Source: Streptomyces sioyaensis (GTDB lineage: Bacteria > Actinomycetota > Actinomycetes > Streptomycetales > Streptomycetaceae). Taken from it: a stretch of 64,000 bases of DNA. The stretch covers positions 62,001-126,000 of the forward strand of contig NZ_SDIF01000002.1 in NCBI RefSeq assembly GCF_004122735.1, written 5' to 3'. Each line of letters starts with the position of its first letter. The first letter of the stretch is position 1. A program made the position numbers and the translations under genes. Positions 27,630-36,070 of this stretch are shown one piece after another. Under the pieces are notes generated by a model. It was not told where the DNA came from. It did no database searches and saw nothing but the letters and a program-made list of their open reading frames with translations.

Positions 27630-27777
27630 GTACCTGCTCTCGATCGCGAATCGTCATCGGACACGGCTTCATAGTCGTTCGTGGGGCCACGCGAAGTCCG
27701 CGCAATGCCGCCACTCGTGGGGTCCGGAAGTCAAGGGACGCTGCTGGGGACGGCATGTCGCGTGGGACAGTGCCGGC

Positions 27778-28656
27778 ATGACCGCCATCTACAGGAGTGC
27801 TGCTGCTCATCGGGATGTCGAAAGGTGGTGCACCGATCGGCTCGCACGATGGCCGGTGTCCCACCGGACCATGGCACTGACCACATGCGCCGGCCGAACC
27901 CATGTCGTCGCCGCGGGAGAGGAAGCCGGTCCGCAGCAGCTCACACCCCGTGTGGTGGTGGTTCCCGGCACCAACTTCAACGCTGCCGCCAGCCTTCCGC
28001 TGGTCACTGCGCTGGCGGCACGCTGGCCCACCTATGCCGTAGATGTGCCCGGACAGCCAGGACTCAGCTCCGCCGAGCGTCCCGGGCAACACCGGCTGGT
28101 CCGGTACGGGCAGTGGCTTCAAGAAGTACTGGACGAGATCAGCCCGGGGCCAACCGTCGTAGTGGGCCATTCACTTGGTGGCGGCATAGCGCTGGCCTGC
28201 GACGTCCCGCAGCTCATCGGGCGCGTACTTGCCTCTCCCGCCGGATTGACCCGACTCAAGGTCACTGGCCGGGTCCTGGCGGCCACACTCCCCTGGCTCG
28301 CCCGCCCAACCGAGGCCCGCAGCGCGACACTGCTGCGCCAGATGCACGGGCCCGACCGGCAACCGTCCGCCGAACTCGTTACCTGGATGAACCTCCTCGC
28401 CCGATCCTGCCGCTCCAGTCTGGCGCCCGCACCCCTCCCTGACGTGATACTCGCCCGGTCCCGGCGGGTGACGAACGTGGTGGCGACCGGCGAGCACGAT
28501 GTCTTCCTGCCACCGTCCCGGCTGACTTCGCCCGCTTCCCGCCACCTCGGCGTCGTGGTCGACACCGTCCCCGATGCGGGGCACCTCGTGGTCGAGGAAC
28601 ACCCGGAGACGATCGTCACGATGGTGGCAGCTCTGATAGGGACGGGTCGAGCCTGA
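27778..28656 (+). CDS. alpha/beta hydrolase
   Basis: A 292-residue alpha/beta-hydrolase. It has VVVVPGTNFNAAA at the oxyanion position (PGTNF instead of HG), nucleophile elbow VVGHSLGGGIALA, acid in ATGEHDVFLPP and His in DAGHLVVEEHP. Codon use is slightly less GC-extreme than in neighbours, consistent with acquired DNA. Its 3' end overlaps a decayed transposase on the other strand, so the last residues may have been altered by an insertion event. Substrate unknown. Confidence 0.75.
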   Translation: MTAIYRSAAAHRDVERWCTDRLARWPVSHRTMALTTCAGRTHVVAAGEEAGPQQLTPRVVVVPGTNFNAAASLPLVTALAARWPTYAVDVPGQPGLSSAERPGQHRLVRYGQWLQEVLDEISPGPTVVVGHSLGGGIALACDVPQLIGRVLASPAGLTRLKVTGRVLAATLPWLARPTEARSATLLRQMHGPDRQPSAELVTWMNLLARSCRSSLAPAPLPDVILARSRRVTNVVATGEHDVFLPPSRLTSPASRHLGVVVDTVPDAGHLVVEEHPETIVTMVAALIGTGRA

Positions 28657-28800
28657 ACAGCAGATCGTCCAGGTCGGAGGTGGTGAACCTCCACTGGAAC
28701 GGCTGTGCCGTGGCGTTGTAGCGGTCTTCGACCGGTGCTCGGTCTTGTGGCCGTAGGCCATCTTCTTCAACCGCACGCGTTCGGCGGCACTCGGGGCCAT
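28616..28800 (-). pseudogene. IS630-family transposase remnant with internal deletion
   Basis: On the minus strand from 28800 the sequence reads MAPSAAERVRLKKMAYGHKTEHR, the usual N-terminus of Streptomyces IS630-type transposases. It then jumps frame directly to YNATAQPFQWRFTTSDLDDL, the usual C-terminus, and stops at 28616. About 300 internal residues, with the DDE catalytic core, are missing. It is non-functional. The C-terminal part overlaps the end of the hydrolase gene. Family assignment is from memory of these two motifs. Confidence 0.6.
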
Positions 28801-28943
28801 CGGACAGGGGGTGCGGTCGGGCACGGCGGGCGAACCGATCGGCCGACGTGGATCACTGGTACCCCGCAGCCTGCCCCGCCCGTCCCCGTCCCAGCCCCGC
28901 AATGACCGGTGCAAGAGGCCACTTGGACAGGGAAAACGCAACT

Positions 28944-28972
28944 TCGACAAGGCCCGCAGAGGCAGCTACCTT
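28944..28972 (+). promoter_or_regulatory. possible sigma-70-type promoter for the DUF3291 gene
   Basis: TCGACA and TACCTT are separated by 17 bases, about 155 bases upstream of the start codon. The match is moderate and no data support it. The rest of 28801-29128 shows no gene. Confidence 0.3.
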
Positions 28973-29128
28973 CACCTGGTCTTCGGCGATCGCCCACGGT
29001 CGCACAGGAGTTCCTTCAGGCTGAGCCACCCGCGACGGGATGAGTTGGTCACGCCCTACGGATCCTCGCCCCCATGCGTCAGCCACCGAAAAGGGTCCAC
29101 ACCAGGTACCCCAACCAGGGAGAGACAC

Positions 29129-29686
29129 ATGCCTCATCTTGCTCTGTACACATTCGGCGTTCTGAAGTCACCTCTCGCCGATCCCGCACCTCTCACGAAC
29201 GAGTTCTACGACATTGGTGAGGCCATCTACCGGAAGATCGGCCAGCACCCCGGATACCTCGCTCATGCTGAAGCGGCAGACGGTGACCGGGGCTCACACT
29301 TCGAGGCGGACTGGGGTGCATGGGGAGAGTTCGCCGTACCGACCTGGTACGGCAAGGGCCGTACGGTGGAAACCACCGCCCTGGCCGCGACCCTCTCGCT
29401 CTGGACCGGCCTGCGCCCCGCCTTCGACGCCATCTACACCGGCCTGCACCGTGAGGCGCTGAACAGGCGTTACGACTGGTTCGAGAGGGCAGAACACCCG
29501 AGTTACGTGTTCTGGTGGGTCTCCGACGACGTGATACCCACCTGGGAGGACGGGGTTTCGAGGCTGACACACCTCCACGACCACGGCTCCGCGCCGCACG
29601 CCTTCACCTTCCACCACTCGTTCGCCCCGGACGGAACTCCGACCAGGATCAAAGGCATCGGGCCGAAGAGCGACCAGGTTCGCTGA
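29129..29686 (+). CDS. DUF3291 family protein
   Basis: A 185-residue soluble protein. HLALYTFGVLKSPLADP at the start, HFEADWGAWGEFAVPTWYGKG in the middle and HPSYVFWWVSDDVIPTWEDGVSRLTHLHDHG near the end match DUF3291, a dimeric alpha/beta-barrel family related to antibiotic monooxygenase-like folds. The ATG has GGGAG upstream. No cofactor motif is visible. Transposon and gene debris on both sides suggests a patch of accessory DNA. Confidence 0.75.
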   Translation: MPHLALYTFGVLKSPLADPAPLTNEFYDIGEAIYRKIGQHPGYLAHAEAADGDRGSHFEADWGAWGEFAVPTWYGKGRTVETTALAATLSLWTGLRPAFDAIYTGLHREALNRRYDWFERAEHPSYVFWWVSDDVIPTWEDGVSRLTHLHDHGSAPHAFTFHHSFAPDGTPTRIKGIGPKSDQVR

Positions 29687-29729
29687 CAGGGAAGCCTGAA
29701 CGACTGGGTTCGCTGTCAGAACGCCTCGA

Positions 29730-29916
29730 TTGAATGACGGCGAACGGATGCGTCTGCGCTACGGCGGATCCGCCAGTACCTGGGGCTTAGCCCTCTACCT
29801 CGCGAGCACCGATGAAGTACCAAGACGCCATCCTGCCCACCAGCGGCTTCGCCGGCACCCACGAAGATGCCCTCGACTGCGCCTGCGGCCGCTACCTCAC
29901 CGGCCCCAGCATCTGA
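29730..29916 (+). pseudogene. frameshifted 3' fragment of a conserved actinomycete hypothetical gene
   Basis: One frame reads RMRLRYGGSASTWGLALYLA and continues STDE. After a single extra G the adjacent frame continues YQDAILPTSGFAGTHEDA, LDCACGRYLTGPSI and stop. Removing one base near 29817 restores a single reading frame, so this looks like the end of a broken gene. The motif is one I associate with a Streptomyces hypothetical protein often found near mobile DNA; that memory is not certain. The downstream half alone could be read as a 34-residue ORF from the ATG at 29812. Confidence 0.45.
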
Positions 29917-29930
29917 CCCCGCACCACGGA

Positions 29931-29963
29931 GGGGGAAGAGCCGGCAGGTCCGGCCCTTCCCCC
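29931..29963. terminator. strong bidirectional terminator hairpin
   Basis: A 14-base stem (GGGGGAAGAGCCGG with CCGGCCCTTCCCCC, one mismatch) has a five-base loop. It lies between the + strand gene fragment and the end of the minus-strand ligase operon, and probably stops transcription from both directions. Confidence 0.6.
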
Positions 29964-29981
29964 GCCCTTGCTCTTCGACTG

Positions 29982-31655
29982 TCAGCCGGCCCGTGTCCGG
30001 TCCGCGGGAAACGCGTCGGCGGCCCGGGCCCGCAGGGCCGCGCGGTCGGGCTTGCCGGCCGGGGTGAGTGGCAGGTCGTCGGTGATCAGCAGCAGGTGCT
30101 CGGGGTGCTTACGGCGTTCCAGTCCGAGCCGGTCCAGGTGGGCGCACAGGCTCTCCAGCGTCGGTTGCCGGCCGGGCCTGGGGACGACGCAGGCCGCGAG
30201 GCGTTCCCCCATCAGCGGATCGGGGACGCCGACGCACAGCACGTCCCGTATGTCCGGATGGGACGAGAGCTCTCCTTCGACCTCGGCGGGGCTGACGTTG
30301 GCGCCGCCGCGGATCACGATGTCCTTGAGGCGGCCGACCACGCGCAGGGCCCCGTCGTCGGTGAACCGGCCGAGATCACCGGTACGGACCCAGCCGTCCG
30401 CCGTGCGGTAGCGCATGTTCAGCTCGGGCGCGCCGACGTAGCACAACGGGGTCATCGGACCGCGGGCGAGGATCTCTCCCGCGTCACCGGAAGCGCCGCC
30501 CTGGAGGGGGGCGATGCGGATCTCGCAGACACCGGGGTCGGGCCGGCCCACCACGATCCCCGGCCCGGTCTCCGGTCCGGCCGGCCCGGTCAGACCGCCG
30601 TGGCAGTGGACGCCGTCGGCGGAACCGTAGAGGTTGACGACGGCGCAGCCGAAGACCCGGTGGGCCTCTTCGCGGGTGGCCGCGTCCAGCGCGGAACCGC
30701 CGAGCACCAACGCGGTGGGGGCGGCGGGCCGTTCGTGCTCCGTCGCGGGCCGGTCGAGCATCATGCGCACCATGGTGGGCACGGCCATGACATGGGTGGG
30801 CCGGTGGGCGCGGATCGCCTCCAGGGCGGCGTCCGGCGTGAACCGGTCGAGCAGGACGAGGCAGCCGCCGTGCCGGGCGAGGGTCACCGCCGTGCCGCTG
30901 CTGCCGAAGGCCGAGGCCAGCGGCACCAGGAACAGACAGCGTGGTGGTGTGCCGTCCCGCAGCAGTGACGCGAGCGAGTTGCCGCGGCCGCCGGCGAGCG
31001 CGTTGTGGGAGTACGCCACCATCTTGGGCTCGGCCTCCGAGCCGGAGGACACCAGGATGCGGGCGGCCGCATCGGGGTCGGGACGCGCGGGCCGGAAGTC
31101 GGCCGCCTCGGTCTCCAGCAGCGCGTCCAGCGACAGACAGCCCTCGGGGGTCGGGCCGGGGCCGGCCGCGATCACCGTGTGCAGCGCGGGGAGTTCGCCG
31201 CCGGCTCCGGCGGGGCGGATCGGTTCGGCCGGCTCCCGTGCGGGCGCGAGGCCACGGTACGCGGTGGCCGTGAGCACGGCCCGCGCACCGGAGCGGCCGA
31301 GCAGGGACAGCGCCTCCCGCCCGCCGCGCCCGACGGGAAACGGCAGGGCGACGGCCCCCAGCGCGGCAAGGGCCAGGTCGGCCGCCACCGCCTCTCTGTT
31401 GTTGGGGAGTTGGACGCCCACCGTATCGCCCGAGCCGATGCCCGTCCGGGCAAGTCCCGCGGCCAGACATCGGGCCCGGCGGTCCAGGTCCGCGTAACTG
31501 ATCGCGCCCTGTGCGTCGATCACGGCGGTGTCGTGGGGGCGGGCGACCCGCTGGGCGCGGAACAGGCTGTACAGATCCAGGTCGGGGCAGTGTCCTTCGG
31601 CGGCCCAGGTGCGGCGCAGGGTGGCCGGGACGAGGTCGTGGAAGCGGGGTGTCAC
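29982..31655 (-). CDS. acyl-CoA ligase / AMP-dependent synthetase (CaiC-like)
   Basis: A 557-residue ANL-superfamily adenylating enzyme. The ATP loop is VSSGSEAEPKMVAYSHN near residue 194. A5 is NLYGSADG, A7 is WVRTGDLGRF, and A8 is VVGRLKDIVIRGGANVSPAEVE. The catalytic Lys is in LPLTPAGKPDRAALR near the C-terminus. It should activate a carboxylic acid to an acyl-adenylate and then a thioester. The start is a GTG overlapping the stop of the upstream CoA-transferase gene. Together with the divergent dehydrogenase this is the CaiA-CaiB-CaiC type set. The acid is not known. Confidence 0.88.
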   Translation of the reverse strand: MTPRFHDLVPATLRRTWAAEGHCPDLDLYSLFRAQRVARPHDTAVIDAQGAISYADLDRRARCLAAGLARTGIGSGDTVGVQLPNNREAVAADLALAALGAVALPFPVGRGGREALSLLGRSGARAVLTATAYRGLAPAREPAEPIRPAGAGGELPALHTVIAAGPGPTPEGCLSLDALLETEAADFRPARPDPDAAARILVSSGSEAEPKMVAYSHNALAGGRGNSLASLLRDGTPPRCLFLVPLASAFGSSGTAVTLARHGGCLVLLDRFTPDAALEAIRAHRPTHVMAVPTMVRMMLDRPATEHERPAAPTALVLGGSALDAATREEAHRVFGCAVVNLYGSADGVHCHGGLTGPAGPETGPGIVVGRPDPGVCEIRIAPLQGGASGDAGEILARGPMTPLCYVGAPELNMRYRTADGWVRTGDLGRFTDDGALRVVGRLKDIVIRGGANVSPAEVEGELSSHPDIRDVLCVGVPDPLMGERLAACVVPRPGRQPTLESLCAHLDRLGLERRKHPEHLLLITDDLPLTPAGKPDRAALRARAADAFPADRTRAG

Positions 31656-33463
31656 AGGAACCTCCAGGGCGAGGGGACGACCAGGGAGCCGTGGGTGTCG
31701 CGGGTCAGGGCCGCGCCCACCCGCGGGTCGGCCGGCAGCGCGGCAAGGTCGGTGGTGACGGCGGTGGCGCAGTGGCCCCGCGCCCGCAGGGCGGCAACCG
31801 CCTGATCCGTGGGCAGGTCCCGCAGCGGCGGGAAGGCGGCGGCCGCCGTACGGGAAGCGGCATCGGACGGGGCCAGCCAGCCGTCGGCGGTCGGCAGCGG
31901 ATGGCGGAACCCGGCCGGGCGGCGCCGCGCCCGGCCGCCCGCGGCCCGGTGCACGGCGGGCGCGGTGAGCAGCTCCGCGGCGCCCAGCAGCGAGGACTCC
32001 ACCCGCACCCCGCGGCCGGCGCGCTCGCGCAGCAGCAGACCGGCCAGTACCGCTCCGGCGCCGAGCAGTCCGCCGAGCACATCGAGCAGGGTCATCAGGG
32101 AAGGGGCGGGCGGCTCGTCGACGGGGCGGGCCGCTTCGCCGACGCCGGTACGGGCCTGCACCATGAAGTCGGTGCCCATCGGGGCATCGGGGAGCGGGCG
32201 GTCCGCCCAGCCGCTGGTGTACGCGTACACCAGGCCCGGGTTGACCGACGCGAGGCGATCGGCGTCCAGCCCGAACCGTTCCGCCTTGCCCGGCGCCCAG
32301 TTGTGCAGGAAGACCGACGCGCCGGCGGCCAGCTCCCGCAACTCGCCCTGCCCGGCACGGGACTTGATGTCGATCTCGACGGCACGCTTGCCCCGGTTGA
32401 GGGCGAGCCAGCGGGCGGAGACATCCGTACAGCAGGGCGGCATGCCGCGCAGCGGGTCCCCGCCCGGCGGTTCGATCCGCAGTACGTCCGCGCCGAGCAG
32501 GCCGAGCAGATGGGCGGCGAGCGGCGCCTGGACCCGGCGGCCCGCTTCCAGCACGGTCAGACCGGCGAGGGGGAGCGCCGCCGGGGGAGTGCCGCGGTCG
32601 GCCGGCGCGCTCACCGGCTCGTCCCGCGGGGTCACGGTCCACGGCCCGCCGGAACCCGCCTCCGGGTGCCCCGTCAGCGGATACACGGCACACACCTCGG
32701 CCCCCGAGGACGCGGCGGCCTGCCGGACCCGCGCCCAGGACACGGCGCGCGCCGTCTCGTGCAGTGGCTCGGGCAGCGGCGCGCAGGCGGTGGCGTACCG
32801 GAACTGGAACGGACGCCATCCGGCGCGTATCGCGTCCTCGGGTGCACCGAGTGCGCGCCAGAACCGAGCCCAGGGGCCGGGCTCCAGTGCCTCCAGTTCG
32901 AAGGCCGTGCCGCAGGAGGCGGTGAACGGCGGGCCGCCGGGGGCGGACGGCACGGCCTCCGCCTCCGGCGCGTTCGCCGCGGCGAGGTACTGGGACAGCG
33001 TCAGCAGCGCGGCCCGGTCGGCCCCGGTACCCAGCTGCACGGCGTCGCTGACGCCGCGGGCCCGGCCCAGCAGTCCGGCGAGCAGGCCCTGTACCGAGAG
33101 CACCGACGCACAGGTGGCGGCGTAGTCGACGGCGAGCCCCCGCGGGGCCCCGTCGCGTCTGCCGTGCACATGCATCATTCCGGTGGCGGCCTGGACGGTC
33201 GCCTCGTCGGCGGCGTCCGCGTCCGGCAGCACGTCGGCCCAGGCGGTGTACGCGGTGACCTCGCCCAGCAGGCGTCCGGTGGCCGCGAATCGTGCGGGGC
33301 CCGACGGCGCGGCCGGGGAGGCACCGGCCGGTGTCGCGTCGATGCGCGCACCGAGTGCCCGCAGCGTGCCCAGCGACGGTGCGGTGAGCGCGGCCGGTCC
33401 CGAGACCTGAATGTCCACCTCCTCCAGTGGTCGCATCGCACCGATGACAGTGGGGTGTCCCAC
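31652..33463 (-). CDS. CaiB/BaiF (class III) CoA-transferase, two-lobed long form
   Basis: A 603-residue protein, longer than the usual 400. The C-terminal 330 residues are a normal family III CoA-transferase: LTVLEAGRRVQAPLAAHLLG, ADVLRIEPPGGDPLRG, LNRGKRAVEIDIKS, and GTDFMVQARTG with the likely catalytic Asp. The N-terminal 250 residues look like a second, degenerate CoA-transferase half (VQLGTGADRAALLTLSQYL and GWRPFQFRYATACAPLP). The GTG start has GAGAGGAA upstream. It should move CoA between acids, working with the coupled ligase. Confidence 0.82.
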   Translation of the reverse strand: MGHPTVIGAMRPLEEVDIQVSGPAALTAPSLGTLRALGARIDATPAGASPAAPSGPARFAATGRLLGEVTAYTAWADVLPDADAADEATVQAATGMMHVHGRRDGAPRGLAVDYAATCASVLSVQGLLAGLLGRARGVSDAVQLGTGADRAALLTLSQYLAAANAPEAEAVPSAPGGPPFTASCGTAFELEALEPGPWARFWRALGAPEDAIRAGWRPFQFRYATACAPLPEPLHETARAVSWARVRQAAASSGAEVCAVYPLTGHPEAGSGGPWTVTPRDEPVSAPADRGTPPAALPLAGLTVLEAGRRVQAPLAAHLLGLLGADVLRIEPPGGDPLRGMPPCCTDVSARWLALNRGKRAVEIDIKSRAGQGELRELAAGASVFLHNWAPGKAERFGLDADRLASVNPGLVYAYTSGWADRPLPDAPMGTDFMVQARTGVGEAARPVDEPPAPSLMTLLDVLGGLLGAGAVLAGLLLRERAGRGVRVESSLLGAAELLTAPAVHRAAGGRARRRPAGFRHPLPTADGWLAPSDAASRTAAAAFPPLRDLPTDQAVAALRARGHCATAVTTDLAALPADPRVGAALTRDTHGSLVVPSPWRFL

Positions 33464-33517
33464 GGCATTCCTCTCCGGCGGCGGCAGCGCGCCGCACGTC
33501 TCGTACGGACCTGAACG

Positions 33518-33583
33518 GACGTGGATGGACGGATGTGGGCTGACGGATGTGGACGGATGGATGTGGACGGACGGATGTGGGCG
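33518..33583. repeat. GGATGTGG-type tandem repeat in the divergent promoter region
   Basis: About 65 bases consist of imperfect tandem copies of GACGGATGTGG (with GGATGGAC variants), at least five copies of the core GATGTGG or GTGGATG. They lie between the CoA-transferase (33463, minus) and acyl-CoA dehydrogenase (33688, plus) starts. The array could be a multi-site operator or simple slippage DNA. Confidence 0.6.
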
Positions 33584-33687
33584 GTATGGACTGGCGGGAA
33601 CCGGACGACTCCTGGGGCCGACCAACTCCACGGCCAGTAAGTCGGACTGTCGGTTCACCGAGTTCCCGGTGAATGCGGAGGAAAGCC

Positions 33688-34953
33688 GTGAACCCCATGA
33701 ATTCCGAGCAGGGCACGTCGTGCGCACCGGCCCCCGCGCGAGCGGACCGTCCCGGGAGCCCCGCGTCCGGGCGGCCGGACTGCCCGCCCGGGGTGCTCGA
33801 ACTCCGCGACCGGGTCGACCGGTTCGTACGGGAACGGGTGATGCCCCGCGAGCAGGTCCTCGACGCCGGCGGCCCGGACGCCGCCGCCGCGCTGCGCACC
33901 CTCCAGGACGAGGCGAAGGCCGCCGGACTCTGGGCACTGCCGCTGCCCGTCGAATTCGGGGGCCAGGGACTGCCGTTGGCCCACTACGCGCACCTGGCCG
34001 AGGCCGAGGGAGCCAGCGGCCACGGCCCCGCGGCCCTCGGCTCGGCGCCCCTGCTGGACGTGTTGATGCTCGGCCGGCACGCAAGTGCCCCGGTCCGGGA
34101 GCGACTTGTGCCGCGCATCGTGGCCGGCGAGCTGCGCACCTGCTACGCCATGACCGAACCCGAAACCCCCGGCACCGACCCGGCACAGAGCGCGACCCGC
34201 GCCGTGGCCGGTCCCGACGGAACCTGGACCCTGCACGGCCGGAAGTGGTTCATCTCGGGCGCGGGCGAGGCCGACCTGGTCACCGTGCTGGCCCGCACCG
34301 GCGGTACGGACGGCGACGAGGAGCTGTCCCTGCTGCTGGTGCCCACCACCGCCCCCGGGTTCCGGGTGCTGCGCGAACTGCCGGTCCTCGGCGCGGGCGG
34401 CCAGTGGGAGATCGCCCTCGACGGCGTCACCGTGCCCCCGGACCATCTGCTCGGCGCGCGCGGCCAGGCGCTGCGGATCGCCGGGGAACGACTGGGGCTG
34501 GGCCGCACCCTGCGCTGTCTGCGCTGGCTCGGACAGGCCGAGCGGGCCTTCGACCTGATGTGTGCCCGGGCCCGCACGCGCACCCAGCGCTCCGGCCCGC
34601 TGGCCGACCGTCAGCTCGTCCAACAGCTGGTGTTCGACTCCCTGCTGGCCATCCGTACCACCCGGCCACTGGTCCACGAGGCGGTGGCCGAACTGGCCGC
34701 GGGCCGCTCCGCCCGGCTGGAGACGGGGCTCGCCAAGGTCGCCGCGGCCCGGATGCTGCAGCAGGTCGCCGATGCCGCGATCCAGGTGCACGGCGCGGCC
34801 GGCCTCGGGCCGGACACCGCACTGCCCGGCCTGTTCCGCACGGGCCGTGCGGCGCGGCTGCTCGACGGGCCCGACGAGCTGCACATCGCGTCGGTGGCCC
34901 GCCGGGTGCTGCGCGATCACCCCGGGGCACCCGGCGTCGGCGTCACATCGTGA
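33688..34953 (+). CDS. acyl-CoA dehydrogenase family flavoprotein (CaiA-like)
   Basis: A 421-residue FAD enzyme. N-terminal helices (VLELRDRVDRFVRERVMP) are followed by LPVEFGGQGLPL and the middle beta-domain CYAMTEPETPGTDPAQ with WTLHGRKWFISGAGEADLVTVL. The C-terminal helical domain ends IQVHGAAGLGPDTALPGLFR. The GTG is chosen because GGAGG lies six bases upstream. It is divergent from the ligase/transferase pair, and its 3' end overlaps the convergent GH88-like gene by 11 bases. It probably desaturates or reduces the CoA thioester made by its neighbours. Confidence 0.86.
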   Translation: MNPMNSEQGTSCAPAPARADRPGSPASGRPDCPPGVLELRDRVDRFVRERVMPREQVLDAGGPDAAAALRTLQDEAKAAGLWALPLPVEFGGQGLPLAHYAHLAEAEGASGHGPAALGSAPLLDVLMLGRHASAPVRERLVPRIVAGELRTCYAMTEPETPGTDPAQSATRAVAGPDGTWTLHGRKWFISGAGEADLVTVLARTGGTDGDEELSLLLVPTTAPGFRVLRELPVLGAGGQWEIALDGVTVPPDHLLGARGQALRIAGERLGLGRTLRCLRWLGQAERAFDLMCARARTRTQRSGPLADRQLVQQLVFDSLLAIRTTRPLVHEAVAELAAGRSARLETGLAKVAAARMLQQVADAAIQVHGAAGLGPDTALPGLFRTGRAARLLDGPDELHIASVARRVLRDHPGAPGVGVTS

Positions 34954-36070
34954 ACGGCTCCACCAGCCCGGTGCGGAGCGCCAGCCCCCACGCGAAGAAG
35001 AAGTCCCCCCAGACCAGTTCATGGCGGGAGGCGAGGCCGCGGGCGGCGTCGTAGCAGCCGTCGCGCAGCGCGCCCGAGGGGGACAGATGCGCCACGCTCA
35101 GCCGGTGCAGAATCCGCTGCCCCCAGCGCGTCAGACGGTCGCCCTCGGACCCGCGGCCCGCGGCCCGCGCGAGGGCGGCCAGCTTCAGCGCGGCCACCGC
35201 CTCGATCGCGGCGGCGGAGGTGTCCGGCGGGCCCGGCGGCTGCCCCGCGCCCCCCGGACCGTCCTGAGCCGGCGGGACGAGCGCCGCTCCGGGCGCCGTA
35301 CGCAGCGCCACCAGTTGTCCGGCCGCCTCCCACAGCTCGCTCTCCCGGAGGTGCCAGAGCCCGTCCGCGACCCCCAGCAACAGCCATCCCGCCGTACGGC
35401 TCCAGCCGGGCGCCGGCTCGGTGTACGCCGCCCAGGTGCCGTCCGGCCGGGCCTGCCAGGCCGGCCGCGGCGGATCCTCGGCCAGGCACAACGCCAGATG
35501 CCGGGTCAGATGCCCGTAGGCGGCGGCCCGTCCGCCGCCCGGTGCACCGGCCAGCAGCGGCACCAGCCCCGGAACGCCGTCCGCGCGCGCCAGCAGCCGC
35601 GGACCGCCGAACGCGCCACCCCACGGCACCACGCCCCACTCCGGCTCGTACGCGGCCAGACAGGCCCGGGCCGCCCGGTCCCGCAGCGCGGCCGCCGCCT
35701 CGTCACCGCCCGGCCCGGCGGCAAGGGCGGTGCCGTACCAGAGCACCAGACCCCGGGTGGCGGTGTCCTGAGCGGTCCAGTACCCGAGCCGCTCGGTGCA
35801 GCGGGCCGCCGCCGCCCGGTCCTCCGGGGCGCCCGAGGACAGCGCACGCAACCACAGCAGCCCGGCCCAGCAGCCTCCCGTCCACGAACCCCGCCCGGTG
35901 GTCGTCCACGCACCGGTCTCCGGATCCGCATGCAGGGGGAACCGAGCCCCGACCTCGTCCGCCGTCCGCGCGACCCGCTCCAGCACGGCCGCCAGCGCCC
36001 GCCCGGCCCAGTCGCCCGCTCCGCTCGCCGTGCCTGCCGCCACCTGCACCTGGTCGTCCGCCTTCCCCAT
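34943..36070 (-). CDS. GH88-like (alpha/alpha)6-barrel protein, possible unsaturated glucuronyl hydrolase
   Basis: A 375-residue soluble protein without a signal peptide. TTGRGSWTGGCWAGLLWLRAL matches the WTxGFxPGxLW region of GH88/GH105 enzymes. YDAARGLASRHELVWGDFFFAWGL resembles their conserved GDYYF end. The repeated Trp-rich helices suit an alpha/alpha-barrel. The start overlaps the stop of the MFS gene; ATG at 36070 or GTG at 36073 are both possible. A GH88-like fold beside acyl-CoA enzymes is unusual. The catalytic Asp pair cannot be assigned with certainty. Confidence 0.6.
   Translation of the reverse strand: MGKADDQVQVAAGTASGAGDWAGRALAAVLERVARTADEVGARFPLHADPETGAWTTTGRGSWTGGCWAGLLWLRALSSGAPEDRAAAARCTERLGYWTAQDTATRGLVLWYGTALAAGPGGDEAAAALRDRAARACLAAYEPEWGVVPWGGAFGGPRLLARADGVPGLVPLLAGAPGGGRAAAYGHLTRHLALCLAEDPPRPAWQARPDGTWAAYTEPAPGWSRTAGWLLLGVADGLWHLRESELWEAAGQLVALRTAPGAALVPPAQDGPGGAGQPPGPPDTSAAAIEAVAALKLAALARAAGRGSEGDRLTRWGQRILHRLSVAHLSPSGALRDGCYDAARGLASRHELVWGDFFFAWGLALRTGLVEPFTM

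Noticed and set aside
28171..28950. A 259-codon minus-strand gene across the hydrolase
   Set aside because: Only a short stretch (the transposase N-terminus) looks like protein. The rest is antisense to a hydrolase with intact catalytic motifs.
33518..33583. A CRISPR array or recombination attachment site
   Set aside because: The units are too short, with no unique spacers, no cas genes, and no integrase or tRNA nearby.
29982..33899. A single 1305-codon open frame on the minus strand, suggesting a giant ligase fusion
   Set aside because: The upstream 750 codons are Arg/Gly/Ala-rich and lie antiphase to the well-conserved CoA-transferase. The ligase begins at the GTG at 31655, coupled to that gene's stop.
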